From positions 1,364,001-1,428,000 of the forward strand of contig NZ_CP029255.1 in the NCBI RefSeq assembly GCF_003122385.1: a DNA stretch of 64,000 bases, written 5' to 3'. This stretch comes from Flavobacterium crocinum. Lineage in GTDB: Bacteria; Bacteroidota; Bacteroidia; Flavobacteriales; Flavobacteriaceae. Under the pieces are notes generated by a model. The model saw only the letters and a list, made by a program, of their open reading frames with translations. It did no database searches and was not told where the DNA came from. The stretch's first letter is position 1. The number at the start of each line of letters is the position of its first letter. Below, in pieces: positions 8,316 to 17,266 of this stretch. The translations under genes were made by a program, and so were the position numbers.

Positions 8316-9383
8316 ATGAAAAAAATAATTATAACAATCGTAATCATAGTCGTGGCAATTGTCGGGATTAACCTCATTTTAAATAAGAATAAGGCTGAGA
8401 ATGAAGGTAAAACTGCAATTGTAGCAGAAAAAAATGCAGCAGTTTCTGTAAAAGTAGCAACTGTAAAAACTGAAGATGTAAATCTTGGTTTTACTGCAAA
8501 CGGAAACTTTGCACCAATTCAGGAATTGACTTTCTCTGCAGAGAAATCCGGAAAAGTAATCAGTGTTTTAGTAAAAGAAGGTGATTACGTAAGAGTGGGA
8601 CAAACTCTTTTAACAGTAAGAGGTGATGTAATCAATGTAAATGCTCAGGCAGCAGAAGCAGCATATCAAAATGCAAAATCTGATTATGCCAGATATGAAA
8701 ATGCTTTTAAAACAGGTGGTGTTACAAAACAACAATTGGATCAGGCAAAATTAGCTTTAACAAATGCTCAGTCTAATTATACTCAGGCTAAAATCAATGT
8801 TGGAGATACAAGAGTAAAAGCTCCAATCAATGGATATATCAATAAAAAATATGTTGAGCCGGGATCTATTTTAGCCGGAATGCCTGCAACTGCTTTATTT
8901 GATATTGTAAACGTTTCTAAATTGAAATTGACAGTTACAGTAAACGAAAGCCAGGTAGCAAGTTTAAAATTAGGAAACACAGTAAACATTACTGCTAGTG
9001 TTTATCCTGACAAAAGTTTCTCTGGAAAAATTACTTTCATCGCTGCAAAAGCAGATGCTTCTTTAAACTTCCCTGTTGAAATTGAAATTACAAACAATGC
9101 TAACAACGACTTAAAAGCGGGTATGTACGGAACAGCAAACTTTGGTTCAAACAACCAAAAACAAAACTTAAAAGTGGTTCCTAGAAATGCTTTTGTTGGA
9201 AGTGTAAGCAGTAACGAAATCTTCGTAGTAGAAAATAACGTTGCTAAATTGAAAAAAGTAGTTGCCGGAAGAATCTTAGGAGACAAAGTTGAAATCATCA
9301 ATGGATTGAATGACGGAGACGTAGTTATTACTACAGGTCAAATCAACTTACAAGACGGAAATACAGTAGAAATTATTAAATAA
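8316..9383 (+). CDS. RND efflux periplasmic adaptor (HlyD/MFP family)
   Basis: 355-residue membrane-fusion protein that links the RND transporter to the TolC channel. An N-terminal hydrophobic segment (about residues 4-22) anchors it. A split lipoyl domain follows (SGKVISVLVKEGDYVRVGQT and VKAPINGYINKKYVEPGSIL) around a coiled-coil hairpin rich in Ala/Gln, then beta-barrel and membrane-proximal domains. Spacing of 12 bases after tolC indicates co-transcription. No lipobox Cys is seen at the N-terminus, so it is probably held by the uncleaved TM helix. Confidence 0.93.
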   Translation: MKKIIITIVIIVVAIVGINLILNKNKAENEGKTAIVAEKNAAVSVKVATVKTEDVNLGFTANGNFAPIQELTFSAEKSGKVISVLVKEGDYVRVGQTLLTVRGDVINVNAQAAEAAYQNAKSDYARYENAFKTGGVTKQQLDQAKLALTNAQSNYTQAKINVGDTRVKAPINGYINKKYVEPGSILAGMPATALFDIVNVSKLKLTVTVNESQVASLKLGNTVNITASVYPDKSFSGKITFIAAKADASLNFPVEIEITNNANNDLKAGMYGTANFGSNNQKQNLKVVPRNAFVGSVSSNEIFVVENNVAKLKKVVAGRILGDKVEIINGLNDGDVVITTGQINLQDGNTVEIIK

Positions 9384-9411
9384 AAGTAATTAGTGATTGA
9401 GGGATTAGTCC

Positions 9412-9480
9412 TTAGTCCTTAGTTTTTAGTGCCTTGAATTAGGTAATATTAAAAACGGGGAACTAAAAACTAAGGACTAA
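9412..9480. repeat. 19-bp inverted repeat inside the efflux operon
   Basis: TTAGTCCTTAGTTTTTAGT (9412-9430) is the exact reverse complement of 9462-9480, with a 31-base loop. It fills the 125-base gap between adaptor and RND genes and would form a strong mRNA hairpin. An extra half copy (TTAGTCC) precedes it. Confidence 0.7.
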
Positions 9481-9508
9481 TAAAACTAAAGACTTAATAA
9501 AAAGACAT

Positions 9509-12500
9509 ATGAAATTAGCCGAAATATCCATAAAACGTCCGTCGTTAGTAATTGTATTGTTTACAATTCTGACTTTAGGTGGATTGTTCAGTTACAGCCA
9601 GTTAGGCTACGAGCTGATCCCAAAATTCGAAACCAATGTAATTACGGTTTCAACTACTTATCCTGGTGCTTCTCCAAGTGAGGTTGAAAATACAGTAACA
9701 AAGAAAATTGAGGATGCGATTGCTTCTCTTGAAAATATCAAAAAAATCGACTCGAAATCTTATGAAAGTTTATCTGTAGTATCGATCACATTGACTTCAA
9801 ATGCCAATGTTGATATTTCGATGAACGATGCACAGCGTAAAATTAACGCGATTTTGAGTGACTTACCGGACGATGCTGATCCACCGTCATTGACTAAATT
9901 CTCTTTGAGTGATTTACCAATCATGACACTTGGAGCCAATGGTAAAATGGACGAAGCACAATTTTACGATTTGATCGATAAAAAGATTGCTCCAATCTTA
10001 TCCCGTGTACAAGGGGTTGCTCAGGTAAACATTATTGGTGGTCAGGAGCGTGAAATTCAGGTAAACCTTGACGCTGTAAAAATGCAAGGTTACGGACTTT
10101 CGGTTCCTCAGGTACAGCAGACAATTTTGAGTTCAAACCTGGATTTCCCTACTGGAAACATTCAGACTCGTAACCAAAAAATCTTAATCCGTTTAGCGGG
10201 TAAATATAAAAACGTTGAAGAATTAAGAAATTTAGTAGTTTCTTCTCAAAACGGAATTCAGGTTCGTTTAGGAGATATTGCAGACGTTCAGGATACACAA
10301 AAAATCGCGGAGAAAATTGCGCGTGTAGATCAAAAAAGTGCAATTGTACTTCAAATCGTAAAACAATCAGATGCGAATGCGGTTGCGGTAAGTGAGCAGT
10401 TAATTAAAACGGTTAAGACATTAGAGAACGATTACAAATCGGTTCAGTTAAAATTAGAAGTTGCAAAAGACAGTACAGTGTTTACGCTTGAAGCAGCAGA
10501 CTCAGTTGTACATGACTTGTTAATTGCGGTTATTCTGGTAGCATTTGTAATGTTGTTTTTCCTCCACAGTATTAGAAACTCATTGATCGTAATGGTATCT
10601 ATTCCTGCTTCTTTGATTGCAACATTTATTGGTATTTATTTGTTAGGTTATACACTTAACTTAATGTCTTTACTTGGTCTGTCTCTTGTAGTTGGTATTC
10701 TTGTGGATGACGCCATCGTTGTACTTGAAAATATTTACCGACACATGGAAATGGGTAAAAGCCGAATTCGTGCCGCTTATGACGGAACTGCCGAAATTGG
10801 TGCAACCGTAACTTCGATTACTTTAGTAATTGTGGTGGTGTTCTTGCCAATTGCAATGAGTACAGGATTGGTATCGAACATTATTACACAATTCTGTGTT
10901 ACAGTAATTATCTCTACGATGTTCTCATTATTGGCTTCGTTTACTATCATTCCATGGTTGTCTTCTCGTTTTGGAAAATTAGAGCATATTGAAGGTAAAA
11001 ACCTTTTCGGAAGAATCATTCTTGGATTCGAAAGCTATTTAACTCGTTTTACTGACTGGGTATCTAACTTACTAAACTGGTGTTTAGATCACTATATTAA
11101 AACGATCGTTGCTGTTGTCGTAATGTTTTTTGGAACAATCTTCTGGTTAATGGGAGGTGGTTACATTGGAGGAGAGTTCTTTGCATCATCTGATAGTGGT
11201 GAGTTCTTAGTACAAATTGAGATGCCAAAAGATGCTTCGTTGGAGCAAACCAACTTTATGACGCAAAAAGCAGAAGCTTTCTTAAAAGGAGAGAAATATG
11301 TTTTCAGTCAGATTACAACAGTAGGTCAAACCAGTGAAGGTTTGGGAGCAGCTCAGGCTACAGCTTACAAAGCAGAGATCGATGTTAAAATGATCGAGCA
11401 AAAAGATCGTACAGATGATGCCAACGTTTATGCTGCTAAAACAAAACGTAAACTGGAGAAAATTTTAGTTGGTGCTAAGGTAAAAACAGTTCCTGTAGGT
11501 ATCTTAGGAACAGCAGAAGATGCTACTTTAGGTTTGATCGTAACTGGTCCAAACGTAGAAAGTGCCATGAAATTTGCAAAAATGGCTGAAGCTGAATTAC
11601 GCACCATCCCTGGAACAACCGAGATTAAATTGACTGTTGAGGACGGAAACCCGGAAATCAATGTTCAGGTTGACCGAGATAAAATGGCTGCGTTAGGATT
11701 GACGCTGCAAACAGTTGGTCTAACAATGCAGACAGCTTATAGCGGTAACACTGATGGTAAATACAGAGCTGGTGAATACGAATATGATATCAACATCAAA
11801 TACAACGAATTTGATAGAAAAAACATCACAGACGTTAGTAACCTGATTTTCATAAACAACGCTGGACAGCAGATTAAATTAAACCAATTCGCAACAATTA
11901 CGGAAGGTTCTGGACCAAGTAAATTAGAACGTAGAGATAAAACAGCTTCTGTAACTGTACAAGGTCAGAACGTTGGGGTGCCGGCGGGAACAATTGTACA
12001 GCAATGGCAGGAAAAATTAGATAAATTGAAAAAACCAACAGGAGTTAACTACATCTGGGGTGGAGACCAGGAGAACCAGTCAGAAGGATTTGGTACTTTA
12101 GGAATTGCATTATTAGCCGCTATTATCTTGGTTTATCTTGTAATGGTTGGATTGTATGACAGTTTCGTTCACCCGTTTGTGGTATTGTTCGCAATTCCGC
12201 TTTCGTTCATTGGAGTTTTATTTGCACTGGCATTAACCAATAATACATTAAACATCTTTACCATTTTAGGGGTCATCATGTTGATTGGTCTGGTGTGTAA
12301 GAATGCCATCATGCTCGTCGATTATACGAATCAGCGAAGAGCAGCCGGAGAGTCAATTAGAAACGCTCTAATTCAGGCAAACCACGCTCGTTTACGTCCG
12401 ATCTTGATGACAACAATTGCGATGGTGTTCGGTATGTTCCCAATTGCATTAGCATCTGGAGCCGGAGCAGAATGGAAAAATGGATTGGCATGGGTAATTA

Positions 12501-12685
12501 TTGGAGGTTTGATTTCTTCATTATTCCTTACGTTAATTGTGGTTCCGGTAATCTATGACATTATGGAGAAAATTATTAGAAAATTCTCTAAAGGAGAAAA
12601 AATCGACTACGAAGCTGAAATGGTGGCTGATTATACGCCAGCAGAATTAAGCGAAGACGGTTTCAACCCTAAACACACCCATTAA
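9509..12685 (+). CDS. Efflux RND transporter permease subunit (HAE1/AcrB-like)
   Basis: 1058 residues, the usual size of proton-driven hydrophobe/amphiphile RND pumps in the inner membrane. It begins with TM1 (KRPSLVIVLFTILTLGGLFS), then a large porter domain containing YPGASPSEVE. TM4 carries the proton-relay Asp pair in GILVDDAIVVLENIYRHME. The second half repeats this layout, with TM10 holding GLVCKNAIMLVDY, where Lys follows Cys as in the family relay. The C-terminus is a short acidic cytoplasmic tail. It is last in the operon after TolC and adaptor and is followed by a strong terminator. Likely drug, bile or solvent export; substrate unknown. Confidence 0.96.
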   Translation: MKLAEISIKRPSLVIVLFTILTLGGLFSYSQLGYELIPKFETNVITVSTTYPGASPSEVENTVTKKIEDAIASLENIKKIDSKSYESLSVVSITLTSNANVDISMNDAQRKINAILSDLPDDADPPSLTKFSLSDLPIMTLGANGKMDEAQFYDLIDKKIAPILSRVQGVAQVNIIGGQEREIQVNLDAVKMQGYGLSVPQVQQTILSSNLDFPTGNIQTRNQKILIRLAGKYKNVEELRNLVVSSQNGIQVRLGDIADVQDTQKIAEKIARVDQKSAIVLQIVKQSDANAVAVSEQLIKTVKTLENDYKSVQLKLEVAKDSTVFTLEAADSVVHDLLIAVILVAFVMLFFLHSIRNSLIVMVSIPASLIATFIGIYLLGYTLNLMSLLGLSLVVGILVDDAIVVLENIYRHMEMGKSRIRAAYDGTAEIGATVTSITLVIVVVFLPIAMSTGLVSNIITQFCVTVIISTMFSLLASFTIIPWLSSRFGKLEHIEGKNLFGRIILGFESYLTRFTDWVSNLLNWCLDHYIKTIVAVVVMFFGTIFWLMGGGYIGGEFFASSDSGEFLVQIEMPKDASLEQTNFMTQKAEAFLKGEKYVFSQITTVGQTSEGLGAAQATAYKAEIDVKMIEQKDRTDDANVYAAKTKRKLEKILVGAKVKTVPVGILGTAEDATLGLIVTGPNVESAMKFAKMAEAELRTIPGTTEIKLTVEDGNPEINVQVDRDKMAALGLTLQTVGLTMQTAYSGNTDGKYRAGEYEYDINIKYNEFDRKNITDVSNLIFINNAGQQIKLNQFATITEGSGPSKLERRDKTASVTVQGQNVGVPAGTIVQQWQEKLDKLKKPTGVNYIWGGDQENQSEGFGTLGIALLAAIILVYLVMVGLYDSFVHPFVVLFAIPLSFIGVLFALALTNNTLNIFTILGVIMLIGLVCKNAIMLVDYTNQRRAAGESIRNALIQANHARLRPILMTTIAMVFGMFPIALASGAGAEWKNGLAWVIIGGLISSLFLTLIVVPVIYDIMEKIIRKFSKGEKIDYEAEMVADYTPAELSEDGFNPKHTH

Positions 12686-12704
12686 TAGTTTTAATTTTCA
12701 ATAG

Positions 12705-12733
12705 TGAAATTCCGAACCCGAATTCGGAATTTC
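12705..12733 (+). terminator. Hairpin after RND gene
   Basis: GAAATTCCGAA and TTCGGAATTTC pair around a 7-base loop just after the RND stop codon. No T-tract follows directly; the next hairpin (12741-12781) carries one, so the pair may act together. Confidence 0.45.
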
Positions 12734-12740
12734 AACATGA

Positions 12741-12781
12741 AAAATCCCAGATTCCTTTAAATTGGAATTTGGGATTTTTTT
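12741..12781 (+). terminator. Rho-independent terminator of the efflux operon
   Basis: AAATCCCAGATTCC pairs with GGAATTTGGGATTT, followed by a T-run. A near-identical terminator follows the asparaginase gene (27659-27706), so this is a reused sequence in the genome. Confidence 0.8.
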
Positions 12782-12830
12782 ATTGTTAATTGAAAAAGCT
12801 GTTTATTTGCATCACCTTACTAAAATAACT

Positions 12831-14069
12831 ATGCTACAAAAAGACAAATCTGCAGCCATTGGTTTTATCTTCATAACCATGTTAATTGACATTACAGGAT
12901 GGGGAATTATCATTCCTGTGATTCCAAAACTAATTGAAGAACTGATTCATGGAGACATAAGCGAAGCGGCAAAAATAGGCGGCTGGTTAACTTTCGCGTA
13001 TGCGATAACTCAGTTTGTATTTGCTCCTGTAATTGGAAATCTGAGTGATAAATTTGGAAGAAGACCTATTATTTTGATTTCACTTTTCGGATTTTCATTA
13101 GATTATATTTTACTGGCATTTTCGCCAACCATTGTTTGGCTTTTTGTGGGAAGAATTATCGCAGGTATAACCGGAGCAAGTATTACAACCGCTTCCGCTT
13201 ATATTGCCGACGTCAGCACAGCAGAAAATAGAGCCAAAAATTTCGGATTAATCGGAGCTGCTTTCGGATTAGGGTTCATTATTGGTCCTGTTATTGGAGG
13301 GCTTTTAGGTCAATACGGATCCAGAGTTCCCTTTTATGCAGCAGCAGTTTTGTGTATGCTGAACTTCCTATATGGATTTTTCATTCTGCCGGAATCCCTT
13401 AAAAAAGAAAATCGAAGAGAGTTTGACTGGAAACGTGCCAATCCAATTGGAGCCATTTTAGGCTTAAGAAAACATCCAACTTTAATTGGATTGATTGCGG
13501 CAATTTTTCTGTTGTATGTAGGTTCTCATGCAGTACAAAGCAACTGGAGTTTTTTCACTATTTACCAATTCAATTGGGATGAGAGAATGATCGGAATATC
13601 GTTAGGAATAATAGGTTTATTAGTCGGCGTTGTACAAGGAGGATTGATTCGTTACATTAATCCAAAATTAGGAAATGAAAAAAGTATTTACATCGGTTTG
13701 GCTTTATACACAATTGGAATGCTGTTATTTGCTTTTGCAACAGAAAGCTGGATGATGTTTGTTTTTCTAATTCCATATTGTCTTGGCGGAATTGCCGGAC
13801 CAGCATTACAGTCGGTTGTAGCGAGTAAAGTGGCACCAAGTGAGCAAGGAGAAATTCAGGGAACATTAACCAGTTTAATGAGTGCTTCTTCTATTATTGG
13901 GCCTCCAATGATGGCTAATACATTTTACTTTTTTACTCACAATGACGCGCCTTTCAAATTTGCCGGAGCACCGTTTATTTTAGGAGGAGCTTTAATGTTG
14001 TTGAGTACGGTTGTTGCTTATTTTTCACTGAAAAAACATACGGCTCCAAAAATGGAAATAGAGAATTAG
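12831..14069 (+). CDS. MFS transporter, TetA/TCR-like drug:proton antiporter
   Basis: 412 residues with about 12 TM helices. The start [17 protein letters not shown] is chosen because the open frame upstream of it lies in the terminator of the previous operon. MFS motif A appears as [12 protein letters not shown] between TM2 and TM3, with [20 protein letters not shown] in TM4-5 and [19 protein letters not shown] (motif C type) in TM5. These are typical of the tetracycline-efflux-like subfamily, but resistance to any given drug cannot be inferred. It is a separate transcription unit between two terminators. Confidence 0.88.
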   Translation: MLQKDKSAAIGFIFITMLIDITGWGIIIPVIPKLIEELIHGDISEAAKIGGWLTFAYAITQFVFAPVIGNLSDKFGRRPIILISLFGFSLDYILLAFSPTIVWLFVGRIIAGITGASITTASAYIADVSTAENRAKNFGLIGAAFGLGFIIGPVIGGLLGQYGSRVPFYAAAVLCMLNFLYGFFILPESLKKENRREFDWKRANPIGAILGLRKHPTLIGLIAAIFLLYVGSHAVQSNWSFFTIYQFNWDERMIGISLGIIGLLVGVVQGGLIRYINPKLGNEKSIYIGLALYTIGMLLFAFATESWMMFVFLIPYCLGGIAGPALQSVVASKVAPSEQGEIQGTLTSLMSASSIIGPPMMANTFYFFTHNDAPFKFAGAPFILGGALMLLSTVVAYFSLKKHTAPKMEIEN

Positions 14070-14087
14070 GAAATCCTATAAAACAAA

Positions 14088-14121
14088 CAAAGTCTTCAGT
14101 AAAATGAAGACTTTGTTATTA
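14088..14121. terminator. Bidirectional terminator between convergent genes
   Basis: CAAAGTCTTCA pairs with TGAAGACTTTG; a T-rich tail follows on plus and an A-rich (T-rich on minus) stretch precedes it. It serves the MFS gene and the convergent retropepsin-like gene. Confidence 0.75.
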
Positions 14122-14131
14122 TTTGTAATTT

Positions 14132-14569
14132 CTACTTAAGATACAAATAATGATTAAAGTAATCAATAATTGCTTTTCCTTCCAGTAAAACATCAGCACC
14201 GATAATACCGTGAACAGGTTTGGCTTTAAAAGATTCTAAAGCCTCATTGACATGAGAAAGATCAAAAATCACGATGCTGAAATCTTTGTTTTTCCAGCTT
14301 CCTAATTGTAATTTGTTTTGAGATGAAATCTGTGTTTTCATTCCGGTTCCGCCAGCACCTGAAGCTTTTGTTTTGGAATTTTTAGCATCCAGTTCAAAAC
14401 GTTCAATACTTTCAAATCCGATGCAGGTGTTGGATGCTCCGGTATCTAAAATAAAAGTTCCGGAAATACCGTTAATTTTAGCTTTGATCTGTAAATGTTG
14501 CGTTTTAGTTATTTTGAATTTTATTTTTTTGTACTTCTCGATTTTGAGAATTTTGTGAAGATTTTCCAT
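14132..14569 (-). CDS. Retropepsin-like aspartic protease domain protein
   Basis: About 145 residues with the pepsin/retropepsin active-site motif FILDTGASNTCIG and a later hydrophobic-hydrophobic-Gly element HGIIGADVLLEG, as in single-domain retroviral-type aspartyl proteases that work as dimers. The start at MENLHKILKIEKY (14569) is preferred; MAYFWVS 11 codons upstream is an alternative. With either start the 5' end overlaps the 3' end of the CHAT gene by 65-98 bases in another frame, so the two are probably translationally coupled. No signal peptide is visible. Substrate unknown; the neighbouring CHAT protease makes a proteolytic relay possible (inference). Confidence 0.8.
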   Translation of the reverse strand: MENLHKILKIEKYKKIKFKITKTQHLQIKAKINGISGTFILDTGASNTCIGFESIERFELDAKNSKTKASGAGGTGMKTQISSQNKLQLGSWKNKDFSIVIFDLSHVNEALESFKAKPVHGIIGADVLLEGKAIIDYFNHYLYLK

Positions 14570-17150
14570 TTCTGTAATGATTGAAACCCAAAAATAAGCC
14601 AATTACAGCCAAAAAACTAATGATATAGAAGATATAATTTGTTGGTTTTTTGCTTTCTTCAGTAGTTCCATAATACACAAAAGCACTCCAGTAATACGGA
14701 GATTTTTTAGCATTCGGAATCGTTTCATCTTTTAAGAATTCTCTTTTAGCATTGGCAGTCGCTTTTGCAAAAGAACCATTATGTTTAATTTCTTTGTAAA
14801 AATCATCCATAAACACAGAAGTCGTATAATCGTTTACATTCCATAAAGAGAACAACAGATTTTGAGCTCCCGCAAACTGAAAACCTCTGGCAACACTCAT
14901 GGCACCTTCGGCTTTATATAATTTTCCAATTCCGGTTTCACAGGCACTTAAAACCACTAAATCAGGATTAAGTTTTAAATTATAAAGTTCAGAAAACAAG
15001 ATTTCCTGATCGTAAAACTTAATACTGGCGGGAGTTTCCAAATCGCCCGAAGAAGCGTGTGTACTAAGATGGATAATCGATTTTCCTATCGAATTATTTT
15101 TAAAGTTCAAAAAACTGGCATTTTCGTTTTCAAAAAACTGGCCTTTAAAATTATGTTTTATGGATTGCAATTCGTTTTTTGAAAATCGAAGTGCATAATT
15201 TGTCTTTTCGAAAATTGGAAAAATACCCAAAATGTTCTGTTTATCATTTGAAAGAGCATTGAAATTCAGATAAAATTCAGCCGAATTATTATAAGCAACA
15301 TCAAATTGGTTCAGCAAATAATGCATCTTGACAAAGTTATTTGTATTAGAAGTTTCAGAGATTAAGGCTTCAAAAGGCAGAAAAGCTAAAATGCCGTCGG
15401 GAATTAAAATTAAATTTTGATGCTTTTGAGGATTTGGAATTTGGAGCTTTTTGTAAACTTTATTCCCAAGGAAATTATACTGTTTTGGATTATTAGTAAT
15501 TGCCGAAGGATCTTTAAAAAGCCCAATAAACGAAAGCAATTCCGGAAAAGCATTCTTTTCCGTTTCAATTTTATGCAGTGTTATTTTATTGTTTTCTAAA
15601 GTGAAATTATAAATGCAGTGTGTTCCATAAAAATACTCAATAAGTATAGCATTGTCTTTTTCTAATTTGGCGTACAGTTTAGCAAGATCAAAGTTGGTGT
15701 TGTTTTTTGAATCAATTTTGTTTTGCTTTGTTTTCAAAAGCAGCATTAATTCATTCTGTTTTTTAACAGCTTCATTAATTTTCGAAATATCAGCCAATTC
15801 CAGCTTTTGTTGCTCTTTTAAAATAGTAGTATTCCAATTTTGCAATTGCTGTAAAATGAGTTTTTCTTCTCTTGAAATCGTTTCAGAATTTTTAAGATGA
15901 TTCTTTAAAACAACAGATTTAGTTTGTTCCGAAAGTAAAAAAGCACTTTCCAGATAACTCATTTTTCTTTCTTTTTCATAAAGAGAAAAATAGATTTCGA
16001 TACATTTTTCGGTACGGTTTCGGTTTCGGACCTGTGTTATAATTTTAGAATTTTCATATATCAAAAGCGACTGGATCATTTCTTCAATTTTAAAAGAAAG
16101 AGCATAACTTTCTAATGCATTTTTAGACTGATTTTGAGCTAAAAATACTAAAGCCTGTAAGTCTAAAGCGTCCAATAAAACGGTTTCCGCATAAAGCGAA
16201 TTCTGATTTGGCAGTTTATTTTTTGAACTGGAATAAGAAGAAAGAAGTGTTTTGAAGATAAACTCAATATTTTCCTGAGCTTCGGTTAATTTTCCTTCGC
16301 TGAAAGCAATGAAAGCAGCTTCATAGTAAAACTGTCCAATCTTTCTGGGTTCCCGATTAGAGGTTTTATTAAATTCGGTTTTGGCTTTCTCGAAATATTC
16401 CGATGCTTTTCTAAAATCATTTTCATTTACTTTCAGTTGCGCCAGATTTCTATAAGCATTTGCTAAAGTTTCAGTTTGTGATTTATCGTTTTTTAAAAGA
16501 GAAACGGCTTTTAAAAATGAAGTTTCAGCTTCGGTTTTTTTAGAAGATAAAACATAATTTGTTCCTAAATTATTGAGCAAAAGACCTTTTTCTGTGTTGG
16601 AAAGTTTTTCAGTCTGAATGGTCTTTTCAATTAATTCAATTGCTTTATAAACATTTCCCGTATTTTGATAAACATTCGAAAGATTAAGAATTGCGGCTGT
16701 TTTTTGCGCTTTGTTTTTCTCCTGACTGGCAATAAAATAATATTGTTTTATTGTGTTTTCGGCATTTTCATAATCACCCAAAACTGTGTATAAATTCCCT
16801 AAAGGTTTTAAACAGAATTCAACAATATCATAGTTCTTCAGTTTGTATTTCTGATAAATCATCCAGGCATTTTCATAGCTTTTTACCGCTTTTAAAGTCT
16901 GTCCAAACTGATTTTCATAATAGGCTTTATTACAATTAAGAATAACGATTGCCAATAACTCGTCTTTGGTTTTAGGCTTTGCACTTTTCCAAAAATTATT
17001 TTCAATATCTCTGAGATTTTGTAACGCTTCCGCGGAAGGATTTGCGGTAAAACTATCCACAGCATTATATATTTTATCCTCCTGATTTTGTCCGAAAACA
17101 TTCAGATTCAGGAAAAGGAATATAAAACCATATAAGTGATGTAAGTTCAT
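14505..17150 (-). CDS. Secreted TPR-CHAT caspase-like protease with C-terminal membrane anchor
   Basis: 881 residues from MNLHHLYGFIFLFLNLNVFG, which is a signal peptide. Residues about 30-330 are TPR repeats (for example AILNLSNVYQNTGNVYKAIE and LLNNLGTNYVLSSKKTEAET). A helical linker follows, then a C-terminal CHAT domain with the likely catalytic His in LSTHASSGD (about residue 697) and Cys in LVVLSACETGIG (about 736), followed by the hallmark ARGFQFAGA and SLWNVND. A TM helix (YIFYIISFLAVIGLFLGF) and short basic tail close the protein. It is therefore predicted to work in the periplasm, unlike cytoplasmic Craspase or gasdermin-linked CHAT proteases. It sits between the PKD protein and the retropepsin gene. 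Confidence 0.88.
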   Translation of the reverse strand: MNLHHLYGFIFLFLNLNVFGQNQEDKIYNAVDSFTANPSAEALQNLRDIENNFWKSAKPKTKDELLAIVILNCNKAYYENQFGQTLKAVKSYENAWMIYQKYKLKNYDIVEFCLKPLGNLYTVLGDYENAENTIKQYYFIASQEKNKAQKTAAILNLSNVYQNTGNVYKAIELIEKTIQTEKLSNTEKGLLLNNLGTNYVLSSKKTEAETSFLKAVSLLKNDKSQTETLANAYRNLAQLKVNENDFRKASEYFEKAKTEFNKTSNREPRKIGQFYYEAAFIAFSEGKLTEAQENIEFIFKTLLSSYSSSKNKLPNQNSLYAETVLLDALDLQALVFLAQNQSKNALESYALSFKIEEMIQSLLIYENSKIITQVRNRNRTEKCIEIYFSLYEKERKMSYLESAFLLSEQTKSVVLKNHLKNSETISREEKLILQQLQNWNTTILKEQQKLELADISKINEAVKKQNELMLLLKTKQNKIDSKNNTNFDLAKLYAKLEKDNAILIEYFYGTHCIYNFTLENNKITLHKIETEKNAFPELLSFIGLFKDPSAITNNPKQYNFLGNKVYKKLQIPNPQKHQNLILIPDGILAFLPFEALISETSNTNNFVKMHYLLNQFDVAYNNSAEFYLNFNALSNDKQNILGIFPIFEKTNYALRFSKNELQSIKHNFKGQFFENENASFLNFKNNSIGKSIIHLSTHASSGDLETPASIKFYDQEILFSELYNLKLNPDLVVLSACETGIGKLYKAEGAMSVARGFQFAGAQNLLFSLWNVNDYTTSVFMDDFYKEIKHNGSFAKATANAKREFLKDETIPNAKKSPYYWSAFVYYGTTEESKKPTNYIFYIISFLAVIGLFLGFNHYRNGKSSQNSQNREVQKNKIQNN

Positions 17151-17164
17151 ATTAAGCTTTTTTA

Positions 17165-17262
17165 ATTTCACAGAGATTCACAAAGTTTTTTTCGCAAAGA
17201 TTCACAAAGCAAAAATAACTTTGCGTATCTCTGTGTAACCTTCGCGTATCTCTGCGGTATAA
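17165..17262. repeat. Imperfect inverted-repeat element (ATTCACAAAG family)
   Basis: The sequence between the CHAT and PKD genes holds CACAGAGATTCACAAAG, a second GCAAAGATTCACAAAGC, and opposing CTTTGCGTATCTCTGTG and CGCGTATCTCTGCGG. The outer parts pair. It looks like a dispersed flavobacterial intergenic palindrome; it could fold in the transcript of the operon. Confidence 0.65.
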
Positions 17263-17266
17263 CCAC

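Noticed and set aside
12762..12830. Upstream start of the MFS gene
   Set aside because: The extra 23 codons begin inside the terminator of the efflux operon and are not a plausible membrane-protein N-terminus.
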